The translations under genes were made by a program, and so were the position numbers. Positions 55,901 to 64,000 of a DNA stretch of 64,000 nt are shown one piece after another. This DNA comes from Ulota crispa (taxonomy: Eukaryota > Streptophyta > Bryopsida > Orthotrichales > Orthotrichaceae), in NCBI GenBank assembly GCA_963920765.1, contig OY987243.1, positions 8,618,001 to 8,682,000 of the forward strand. Reading direction: 5' to 3'. The notes under the pieces were generated by a model, which saw only the letters and a program-made list of their open reading frames with translations, ran no database searches and was not told where the DNA came from. Numbering within the stretch: the stretch's first letter is position 1; every line of letters starts with the position of its first letter.

Positions 55901-57414
55901 AAGTTTGACGAGGCAAGTGGTGGAAGAGCGAGACCCGCGAAGAATCGAATTGTCAATTTTGCGTTGGAGAAGAAAGAGACGCTCGCTTCAATCTGCAAGA
56001 ACAATTTGAGAAGAAGTGCGTTAGCAGGACGAAGTCTCGGTGGCAAGCTAGGTTATGAAGAACCGCAACAACACGTCTCAAGGTATTACCGAGAAGAGTT
56101 TGTGTGTAGTTCTGTACTGTTTTCCAGAGTACCTGCACGATAATTCGTAGAGTTTCACTACGTGAGAATTGCGAACATTTAAGCGAACTCTCGGCCTTGG
56201 CTTGAATGTAAACGTCCTTGTGGGCTCATGTGATATGTTTTGAGCGATAGGATGTTACTACCCTCCTGTACCCTAGTTCCATGAAGTCTCTGAATTCCCA
56301 AGTTGGGCTGTAACTGATTCCATGTGACGGTGTCTTTTGGCCTCATAGAAGAGGAATTGTGAACTTTTGTTGTTGGTTTTTAAGTCAATGGAACTTGGAT
56401 ATCGTAATTACGTGAACGTCAAGGAATAATCAACTTACGGTTCTGCAAAAACATAACTTCTGGAACCAATTCATTTCCTTGAAAAGTGTTTTTTTCCTTA
56501 CTCTACCTTTCCAACCTTGCTGGCTCAGATTCTGAAAATTCATGGTCTACATATTTTAGCATCACAGCCACAATTGGAATGAGTTTGAGTTGTCACTTTT
56601 ATATGCAATCTACATTTTTCGGGCTCGCCAGATTGCCGAGTTTTGAGTTCACGCTTGCTTTTGATTGGTGTGATTGTGAGAGTCATCATCATATTCATTA
56701 AATTGGGAAAACCAAATTCCCAAGTTGTACCCTAATGCTCGGTTTAGATTGATCACCTTAAATCCAAAATGTTACAAAATTTCCAATTTAATGAATTTGG
56801 AGGTAGTTTAAGTTGAGGATGAGTAGATATGATTAGGGTGAGACATTTTTATCTCACAAAGTGAAAGTTGTAGACTTGAGTTTTATATTCTATCCTATGA
56901 TTAGATTCACCAATGCTATCACTAATATTTTCTACCTAAATTTGAAATGAAAGTTTCAAAACTCCTTATATATTTGAAACATTATTATTTTTTTGAGTAA
57001 AATTTGTTTAAATGATTTTGAAACAAGGTTCTTTTGAGTTGGGATTCTTTTAAAATTTGGTGTTGTTTAAATTGATGACCTCATTTCTATATATCTAGTT
57101 TTGAAGTAGTGACAATGCAACCTTGGCTTGTTTAACCAGTTGACATACTTTTACATTTGTAATTTTTTTTAATGTACTCAGACACCACCTAATCCATTCT
57201 ATATGACAATAACTTTAAAAAGTAGGTCCACAAATTAAGATTACCCTATAAAAGCAGTAACAAGAAAGAAACAAGAGCTATAGTAATATACATAAACAAT
57301 GTAGCCGATTATTTCAATTTGTAATTTTTGTTAAAATATAGTTTATACATTTAATTATGTTGTCCCTATTGACACTAAACATATATTAAATCATGTTCAC
57401 TTTTATCAATGCAG
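55901..57414. other. Possible first exon/intron region, then AT-rich DNA with an AACACC-type relic
   Basis: An ATG at 56055 opens 31 codons and passes a donor-like CAAG|GTATTA at 56083. Linking it to the acceptor at 57414 leads to an early stop, so it is not joined to the downstream gene. At about 56686-56803 CATATTCATTAAATTGGG and CCAATTTAATGAATTTGG form an inverted pair of the AACACC family with degraded ends. Confidence 0.35.
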
Positions 57415-58120
57415 TATCCAGACGAGAACATGACTGTTGCTGCATTGTTTGACTACAATGGCACATCGTACGTGTCTTTTGGTATTATCACATCATCCTA
57501 GCCATTGCCCTAGGATTCCATAGTGATGGTTAACCTTGAAGTCAGGGGCTCACCGGACATTTATTACCCTTTTCAAAGGTATTACAATCACCCATGTTCA
57601 TTATCAGTTTCCACCCGCATGGATACTGCAGATGCTCATGGAGGATTTAGACTTATTACTCCACCTTTGGAGGAGTTGACACATATGCCTTTACTTTCTA
57701 TCCCTATCACATCTCGAAGATCCCATGGCACATATATAGGGGGCCCACATGATATATATCCTCCTATTTAGAGAGGCACTAGACGTGGCTTTTGGTACAT
57801 GGGCAATCGTTATTTCAGTATTTCATCTCATTCCATACATGATTTTGGGGCTTGATTGGAGTTATGGCCCAACTCTTATGTCAGATATGTCCATTCAGAT
57901 GACATCATATGAGTGGCCAAGGTGATACATTGCCTTTTGGATTCCATTAGTGGAGATCCATTTGTTTTGGCTTGTTCATTTTTTACTTTAGATGACATTA
58001 AGTCATTTGGATCTATTATTCCTGATACCATCCACTCTACTACTGGAGGCCGACGTTCAAGAACGACTGAGATATTTTACTCAACGAAATCTGCTATCAT
58101 ACGACTTGATCATATTCAAG
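57415..58120 (+). pseudogene. Unrecognised plus-strand gene, exon A (decayed)
   Basis: An acceptor (CACTTTTATCAATGCAG) precedes 57415 and a donor CAAG|GTATGTTT follows 58120. The single frame between is coding-like along its whole length (DENMTVAALFDYNG…, PDIYYPFQRYYNHP…, TTEIFYSTKSAIIRLDHIQ) but carries five in-frame stops (TAG three times, TGA twice), in positions compatible with former CAG, CGA or TGG. No known domain was recognised. It lies convergent to the minus-strand gene at 60722-63690. It may be a host gene relic or part of a large transposable element. Confidence 0.5.
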
Positions 58121-58672
58121 GTATGTTTTTTATATTCTTTCTTTATATATCCTTGCATAAATTTTTTGATAGAAATAAACAATGTAATTATGCATGATTC
58201 TTTATCTACATGTAAACATGCTACGAGAAATAATTATATTGTACACTAAAAGTTTCCTTCTATGCAATTGCATATTTTCAATGAACCTAAAATTCTCTTT
58301 AATTAATTAATTATTATTTTTTTCTTTGTAACTTTGTTTGAAGGCTAAAAGGATAATTTTTACTATGAACTTTGGTATAATTAATTAACAACATTGTATC
58401 TAATTTTTTATTTGGGCACATGCAGAGCTTTTTATATGTAGAAAAATGCCTTTATGCAAGTAAGAGTTACTACTTTTTCCTTATAAATGAATTTTTTTAA
58501 TATATTTTAAAAGTCTTTAATTTACACACAAATTCATTTTCAGAATTAATGACCATTTTATAGATATTTCAATTTATCACTAAGAAGTATAATTTTATTT
58601 TGTGAACTACCTTCATATATTAAAATTCATATTTGAAAAAACTATATATATATAGTTTGTAGACTTTTCAAA

Positions 58673-59085
58673 GTGGATTGATATGTCTACCACACCCTTT
58701 CAACTATTCTACCACACCCCCAGGATAAATTTTAGATCTCTACCATCACATACTTGAATTTGAGAATTTGGAATTCAGATTTGGACTTAGAGAGCTTGAT
58801 TTTGTCTTGAACCATAAAAAAAAGGTTTAAATTGAACAACACCCAATGACCAAGCTTAGCTCAAGGGAAAAGTATTACTTTTACTTTTGTTTATAAAAAA
58901 GATAAGCTTTTTCATTTGATGTTGTTCGATTGGAACCTCTTTACGATTCTAGATTAAATCATGGTCTCTAAGTCCAAATCTGAATTCCAAATTATCAAAT
59001 TCAACTATTTGATGGTAGAAATCTAAAATTTATCCTAGGGATGTAGTAGAATAGTTGAAATGGTGTGGTAGACACATAAATCCCC
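58673..59085. mobile_element. Mutator-like foldback element with 9-bp duplication CTTTTCAAA, in an intron
   Basis: CTTTTCAAA occurs at 58664-58672 and 59086-59094. The ends GTGGATTGATATGTCTACCA and, inverted, GGGGATTTATGTGTCTACCA lead into arms that pair almost to the centre (CTATTCTACCACA, GATAAATTTTAGAT, TTTGGAATTCAGATTTGG). Length 413 bp and no coding. A 9-bp duplication with long TIRs is the signature of Mutator-like elements. It sits in the intron between exons A and B of the plus-strand gene. Confidence 0.82.
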
Positions 59086-59150
59086 CTTTTCAAAACAACA
59101 TTAATACTTTTCTAGTTTTGTATAATCACTAACTCTAATTTATTGTACAG

Positions 59151-59833
59151 ATGTTGTAGATGTTTTTTTCACCAATGCCACCTATGCTTTGGTCAAGGCG
59201 TATGCTTCCTCAGAATTCATATTCTTGTCAATTCCTAGTTCATTTGGGACATCCTTCTTCTACGTGGATTCCATTATCCATGTCAAGTACTTTTGATGCA
59301 GTTTGTCGTCGTCTTGCTTCAAGTCAAGCATTCGGTAGATCTAGTGTTCTACCTACTACCTTAGATACTCCCTAGCCACATGTACGAGTGTATGTTTTTA
59401 CGACTTCCATCGCACGAGCTATTTATGACAAGCTTGGTAGTGTACGACATATTTGTCATGACATACTTAGATCTTATATAGAGGTTGTGTGCGACAGTGA
59501 CACTTGGAGACTAGTTTTTAGTCCTATCATTCCACATGTTGTTGTTCAGCATCGTTCTACATACATTAGAGTTATAGTTTCTAGTTATCCGTTATTACAT
59601 CGATAGATTTTTACTGCTTGGTCTTGTTTCCCAGATAAAGATTTTAGTGAGGATGCCATGTCCCCCATCCTCATCCCCCACGTTGCAAAGTAGATGATTC
59701 CATGACTTTTAATTTTTACCCACATTCTACACGAGTCCCACGATTACTCGTGACGTTCACATGGGAACGCTATTTGTGGAATGATGTACACCATCGTTAC
59801 GAGGGCATTGGTCCTCATGATCGATACCTTTAG
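59151..59833 (+). pseudogene. Unrecognised plus-strand gene, exon B and 3' end (decayed)
   Basis: An acceptor (TTTATTGTACAG) ends at 59150. Open stretches continue in one frame from 59160 to 59606 with one internal stop (PMPPMLWSRRML…, VYVFTTSIARAIYDKL…, DTWRLVFSPIIPHVVV…). After a frame change a clearly coding-like segment (DSMTFNFYPHSTRVPRL…TWERYLWND…GIGPHDRYL) ends at TAG 59831-59833. Stops and frame changes indicate a pseudogene. The phase between exons A and B does not match simply, so a small exon may be missing between them (candidate near 58426-58459). Confidence 0.45.
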
Positions 59834-60721
59834 TATTAGTATTTTTTGTGATACTTTGTCATTTGGATTATGGCTATTCCTTTCATATTCTAATAAAATT
59901 CTATAATCTTCATAACTTCAAAGTTAATTATTAATTTACATGATTTTTTTTTAAAATATTGCATTAATAAAAATTTAGCAAAAATTAACCTTATCTAATA
60001 TTTGAGTATTAATCTCATCCTAGCTTGCTTGCAAATAAAGGTTTGCACAACCTAGAAATGGATCAATTAGATATTATTGGGATATTGATAATGTTTAAAA
60101 TAAAAATAGATTCTCAAAAAAAATAACCTAGAAAAAGTGATTCTCCAAAATTTATTCTTTTTTCTTGTTGAATACTTTAAAATATTTAAGAAACCCTAAA
60201 TACATAACCCTAAACCCTAGATTCTAAATTAAATTTTAAATGTCTGTATACAAAAACATTTGAGAGAAAAAAAGTCTCTCTACAAAAATTGTATGCAAGA
60301 TTTTCTAAGTTATGACTAGTTAATATGACTAATGATACTTAGCACTAAAACTTTTTGATAGTGCATTTAAGTTTCTTAAAATGTATATATTTTTTCTATA
60401 CTATATAAGACATGTATAAGCAAGGTTTTGTATGCATAGGTTACTTTTGAATTATGACCTTTATAACCAGTTAACCACTACCAATGAAATTGAAACCTTT
60501 ATAGTATTTGTATTTTACTATAAATACAATGAACAAATAAAAAACACATTAATCTTGGACAAACTTTCAATGTACTACAAATAATATATTTTACAATTTC
60601 CATAAATTCTCTTTGTGAATATAACAATGGCAAACACATGTGCAAGATGATCGCAAAAACATACATAAAAAAATGAAGTTATACATATAACAATATACTA
60701 CATACAAAGATACTAATCATC
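59834..60721. other. AT-rich spacer between the convergent genes, with telomere-like words
   Basis: At 60191-60220 AACCCTAAATACATAACCCT followed by AAACCCTAG contains three CCCTAAA-type units, the plant telomere repeat. No polyadenylation signal can be assigned with confidence. Otherwise low-complexity AT-rich DNA. Confidence 0.45.
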
Positions 60722-60990
60722 TCAAGGAACAATAAAACCTGTACTTGTGGATGATCATCGTGAACCTTGACAAACCCCTCTACTACATCCTCTACCACGC
60801 CCTTCCCTCACATCTGTCTCAACAAATGCACTGTGTGGTGCTCTTTTGTAATATCCTCTCAGTCATATAATCGTGGCTCATTTGGCAATAATAGTGGTTG
60901 CTTTGCTATACGTTGAAATCCTAAACGCGCCTCTTCCACCTCAATAGCTATTTGGGTAAGCTCTCTTATACATGGAAGAAGATTTTAATC
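60722..60990 (-). pseudogene. Minus-strand gene, exon 6 and C-terminus (damaged)
   Basis: The acceptor TTTCTTGTAG|GAT is followed in phase 0 by a TAA after one codon. The same frame then continues coding-like (CIRELTQIAIEVEEARLGFQ…LPNEPRLYD). After a one-base frame change the next open part is HSAFVETDVREGRGRG… with an Arg/Gly/Ser-rich tail ending FIVP and a stop at 60722-60724. Stops at TAA and TGA fit C-to-T change at CAA and CGA. Confidence 0.45.
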
Positions 60991-61070
60991 CTACAAGAAA
61001 AAATGTTTAGACATTAAAATTTCATTTGATAACAAATATCAATAATAATCTAGTGTCGAACATGAATTAC

Positions 61071-61304
61071 CAAGGCTTCTAGTGGACCACCCCTCCTCAA
61101 TTGCTCTGCTGGAATTTGGCAACGTGAATGATTGTACCAATTGTGCCACAACTGGTAGATCTGCTTTGGAGTGACCACGCCTGCATGTGGTGCGGCAAGT
61201 TCTAAAGCTCTAGCCACATTAATGTCTTCTCTACCCCTTTCTTCAAACATTGTCTTCAATGCACAACAAATGTCATTAGGCGCCCATTTCCTTTTTTGTT
61301 TATT
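61071..61304 (-). CDS. Minus-strand gene, exon 5, possible Myb/SANT-like segment
   Basis: 234 bases, 78 open codons, phase 0. Acceptor TATGTGTGCAG|AAT, donor GCCTTG|GTAATT. The sequence contains KQKRKWAPNDICCAL, a central helix-rich part and TPKQIYQLWHNWYN. The spacing of Trp and the TPKQ..W element recall Myb/SANT-type helix-turn-helix domains, but this is pattern resemblance only. It is the best-preserved exon. Confidence 0.62.
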
Positions 61305-61344
61305 CTGCACACATAAAATCAATATGATATTAGTACTATAAGAA

Positions 61345-62261
61345 TGAACCCTTGTTTTGGGAACATGGCAATTTTGGGGGTTGGGCAGCTTGCTATCAAT
61401 GGGTTTTTTTTTTCTTTGAAATTTTCACACATAATTGTTTAAGAAGTGGTTATAAGGCCCAACAAAATTTTCATAACTTTTGACTTCATGGCTCAAAAGT
61501 TATTGCATGATAAGCAGTTTTCTTTGCTCGATGGTTTGCCAAAAAACTTTTTTTGAAATTACATTTTTTGAATTTTGTTTTTTGAAATTGGTTTTTTAGA
61601 TTTATATGTGATTGGGAAGCTTTGAATCATTCCATTTTGATCAATGAGACAAAAGTTATGAGGAGATTTTGTTTGCGGGCAATTATGGATTCTCTACTCT
61701 GAAATAAACTTTGAAGTACTTTATTTTCCTCAATTTTCAATATTTTGGGAAAAAACAAGACCAAGAGATGTAGATTGTTTATAAAAACATTATAGCCATT
61801 GGGATTGGAATTTTTCATTTCCATAATTAAGTTCTTAACAATCCATTGGTTTGAGTCATTCTCTACTTCTTTTTACTTATTACTATTTTCCCTTGTGTTT
61901 TACAATTCCATATTATTTGAAAAATTTCAAGTGTGTACCCAACTTGATTTGAAGAACAAATTCAAAAAATCACAACCCTTTTGGATTTTTTATCATACAA
62001 ATATGACCTTGTGAAGTGCAGCTGCCCGGATTTTTGTAGAGACAAAAATTGGCTTTTTGTCAATTCGAACTCAAATATCCAACAATCTACATAGTGAAAA
62101 CTCCTGAATTCTTATTACATCTTCTGATACTAGTGTGGTACAAGATCTTCTGGCTATATTTGTCAAAAAAACGAAAAAATCTAAAATTTGATACTTGTAC
62201 TAGAAATGACAGTTTTGGAACAGTTTTGTTGAAAATTTGAACTTAGTGCTTTAGGGGTTAA
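61345..62261. mobile_element. TTAA-family element in intron 4 of the minus-strand gene
   Basis: The right end GTGCTTTAGGGGTTAA (TTAA 62258-62261) is clear. The left end is degraded (TGAACCCTTGTTTTGG at 61345). The body matches type A right halves (TTGAATCATTC, AAAGTTATGAGGAGATTTTG, CTTTTTACTTA). It enlarges the intron between exons 4 and 5. Confidence 0.65.
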
Positions 62262-62314
62262 AAAAACACATTCATATAATTGCAGAAATTTCTATTTTGG
62301 AATTTGAAACATAC

Positions 62315-62401
62315 CTTTAATAAATCCTCGTATGCCATCCGCACATGCATGTACTGGGAAAGCATCTCTTTTTGCAAATCCATGCGGTTCCATTCAGCAG
62401 T
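62315..62401 (-). CDS. Minus-strand gene, exon 4
   Basis: 87 bases, 29 open codons, phase 0 at both ends. Acceptor TTTAACAG|ACT, donor TTAAAG|GTATGT. Residues are helical and Met/Gln-rich (EWNRMDLQKEMLSQYMHVRM). Confidence 0.62.
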
Positions 62402-62565
62402 CTGTTAAAAAAAACTAAAATATGAATGACTGCAATATTTGACACCCTCCATTTTTTAAATACATTCTTACAATTATCTTATCATTTTAACAATAAGAAA
62501 ACCTAATAAATACTCTTCCTACTCTTCCCATGATAAATTTTGATACATAATACACAAATACATAC

Positions 62566-62790
62566 CCCCCTTATTTCAGCTGATGGACCTCCTTTCCCTG
62601 CTCCTTGGGCTGTGTGCAGATTTTTAGCCTCACAATGTTTTCGTTCCACGACCTCATTCTTCAAACAACTCAATGTTGGCAGAGACAAGCTCATTTGCCC
62701 TGCGTGTGCTGTCTGGATGTGAAATACGGAGTGAATGTTTCAAACAACCTTGATGCATGCCACTCAAACTCCTTTGCCACATATGGTATA
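62566..62790 (-). pseudogene. Minus-strand gene, exon 3 with probable one-base frameshift
   Basis: Acceptor TTTTGAACAG|TAT, donor AGGGGG|GTATGT. The frame from exon 2 (YVAKEFEWHASRLFETFTPY…) runs to a TGA near 62680. The frame required by exon 4 is open from just before that point to the donor (…LSCLKNEVVERKHCEAKNLH…AEIRG). The two overlap around an AAA run at about 62683-62685, consistent with loss of one base. The 225-base length is also one short of what phase requires. Confidence 0.5.
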
Positions 62791-62824
62791 CTGTTCAAAA
62801 TACCAACAAGATACATTAATATAT

Positions 62825-63214
62825 GAAATTGATATACACCGGTGAGTTGATATTAGCACACTCCTTTGGGGGTAAATTTTAGATTTCTACCATCATGAGA
62901 CTTAATTTGAGAATTCTAAATTCAGATTTGGATTTAGAGACCATGATTTAATCTAGAACCACAAAAAAGTTACAAGTCAACAACACTCAATGAAAAAAAA
63001 AAAATTGTTACAAACAAAAGTAAAAGTAACAATTATCCCCTTACCTAATTTTTTCCTGTAGATGTTGTTGAATTTGCAACTTTTTTTATGGTCCTAAACT
63101 AAATCATGATCTCTAAATTCAAATTCTCAAATTCAACTTAATGATGGTAGAAATCTAAAACTTACTCCGTGGGGTTGTGCAAATATCAACCCCGGTGTGC
63201 ATATATCAATTCCC
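62825..63214. mobile_element. Mutator-like foldback element with 9-bp duplication TTAATATAT, in intron 2
   Basis: TTAATATAT occurs at 62816-62824 and 63215-63223. The ends GAAATTGATATACACC and, inverted, GGGAATTGATATATGCAC, with paired arms (TAAATTTTAGATTTCTACCA, CAAATTCAGATTTGG variants). 390 bp. The same family as 58673-59085. Its right-hand neighbour in gene orientation is the exon 3 acceptor, only about 26 bases away. Confidence 0.8.
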
Positions 63215-63302
63215 TTAATATATTTATATTCAAAGTCCTAAAATTTAATGTTTATAATACATAAAAACTACAAATTTCATCTCAAATGATTAGATCATTT
63301 AC

Positions 63303-63436
63303 CTGTCTTCCATCTGCAAACTGATAGAATCATCTGTTGCATCATATGCTTGTTGTAAAACATTAAAGTGGCGATATGCTTCCCACATCTTTGTAATATG
63401 TCGAAGACGATTCACAGATGGAGTATCTGCAATAAC
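63303..63436 (-). CDS. Minus-strand gene, exon 2
   Basis: 134 bases, open in the frame continued from exon 1. Acceptor TTGAATGCAG|GTT, donor GACAG|GTAAAT (phase 2). Residues such as VNRLRHITKMWEAYRHFNVL are typical of a helical protein. Confidence 0.6.
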
Positions 63437-63555
63437 CTGCATTCAATTACAAAAAAACATTAATATACAAATGAATTGTAAATATTATAAACAAAATATA
63501 AATAAAACTATCTAAAAATAATAATTAGTTATATGCATGCACAAAAAAGACTCAC

Positions 63556-63690
63556 CTGAAGCAATAATTCCATGTGCTGCAAAAATGCGGTCAGCAATAA
63601 TGCCATCTGATTGGCCAAATTTGAGGGAATGATAACGTAAACCTTTTTGCTCTTGTCTTCAACTGTCACTTGCACGGCAATAGGTGCGGC
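63556..63690 (-). CDS. Minus-strand gene, exon 1 of those visible
   Basis: 135 bases, 45 open codons, phase 0 at both sides. Acceptor TTTTTGCAG|GCC and donor CAG|GTGAGT. Residues include VQVTVEDKSKKVYVIIPSNL and a hydrophobic tail (MALLLTAFLQHMELLLQ). Upstream exons probably lie beyond 63753 or outside the window. Confidence 0.6.
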
Positions 63691-63752
63691 CTGCAAAAAT
63701 GAACAAATCAATTTATTTTAGATTTAAAATTAAAAGATTATACATCTGGAAA

Positions 63753-64000
63753 GGGGATTGAAATGACTATTACACCCTTTTAGGTATTCTACCACATCTT
63801 GGGGTAAATTTTAGATTTCTACCATCAAATAGTTGAATTTGAGAATTTGGAATTCAAATTTGGACTTAGGGACCTTGATTTTGTCTAGAACCATTAAAAA
63901 AAATTGTAATTGAACAACACCCAATGAAGAAGCTTAGCTCTAGGAAAAAAAATTAACTTTAATTTTGTTTATAAAAAAATACAGAATTTTTCACCCAAAA
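63753..64000. mobile_element. Third copy of the Mutator-like foldback family, cut by the window end
   Basis: GGGGATTGAAATGACTATTA, then TTCTACCACATC, GGTAAATTTTAGATTTCTAC and GAATTTGGAATTCAAATTTG match the left arm of 58673-59085. The right arm is outside the window. It lies upstream of the first visible exon of the minus-strand gene. Confidence 0.7.

Larger units (their letters stand above)
60722..63690 (-). pseudogene. Unrecognised multi-exon minus-strand gene, probably damaged
   Basis: Six exons with consensus splice sites can be chained on the minus strand: 63690-63556, 63436-63303, 62790-62566, 62401-62315, 61304-61071 and 60990-60722. The joins 1-2, 3-4, 4-5 and 5-6 are phase 0 and 2-3 is phase 2. 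Exon 3 needs a one-base change to stay open, and exon 6 has stops and a frame change. The start codon lies beyond exon 1 and was not found. The product would be a soluble protein of at least 350 residues with a Trp/Lys-rich segment in exon 5 that could be a Myb/SANT-like helical DNA-binding domain (weak resemblance). Introns hold a TTAA element and Mutator-like foldbacks. Confidence 0.6.

Overview
The window looks like AT-rich nuclear DNA of a plant or streptophyte alga. GT-AG introns interrupt open exons, plant-type telomere and telobox motifs (TTTAGGG-like) occur, promoter-like TATA/CCAAT stretches are present, there are no bacterial-style operons, and most of the DNA consists of nested, decayed transposable elements. 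A degenerate Ty3/gypsy chromovirus whose reverse transcriptase reads more like fungal, animal or non-seed-plant chromoviruses than the usual seed-plant clades hints at a non-angiosperm host, but the species cannot be fixed from sequence alone. No intact, recognisable housekeeping gene is present.

Layout. 1-3173: a minus-strand Ty3/gypsy relic (gag with CCHC knuckle, retropepsin, RT with YVDD, LTR with TATA box), broken by stops and frameshifts. 3.5-11.6 kb: LTR-like pieces, promoter-like sequence and an inverted copy of a repeat seen again at 39.5-41.1 kb. 11.8-14.0 kb: a candidate DNA transposon with inverted ends, GCTCACCGCT-type subterminal repeats and two internal tandem arrays. 14.2-50.2 kb: a dense mosaic of non-autonomous elements. 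The dominant family has ends TTAACCCCTAAAGGACCA and duplicates TTAA on insertion. A second family (ends AACACCATATTCATTAAATT) makes 4-bp target duplications. Other families include foldbacks, elements with ends CAAATAGTGCATTTAGGTTG, and a 5-kb long-terminal-inverted-repeat element (45178-50197) that carries a coding-like fragment and has itself been hit by at least five later insertions. 51-56.5 kb: a tRNA-like (SINE candidate) segment, minisatellites, a 322-bp duplication and a promoter/5'-UTR-like stretch with teloboxes. 57.4-63.7 kb: two convergent, multi-exon, unrecognised genes. The plus-strand one is clearly decayed. The minus-strand one has five well-bounded exons and a damaged last exon. 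Their introns and flank hold three copies of a Mutator-like foldback family with 9-bp target duplications.

The most informative result is that the window contains its own controls. Several repeat units occur both with and without an insertion, so target-site duplications can be read directly: TTAA for the main family (three clear empty/filled pairs and one approximate) and 4 bp for the AACACC family. The elements insert into each other, including into the duplicated TTAA at the ends of earlier copies, which gives a relative order of insertion. The genes do not form a pathway that I can identify. The coding-like sequence at 57-64 kb is the best candidate for an undescribed gene pair or autonomous element.
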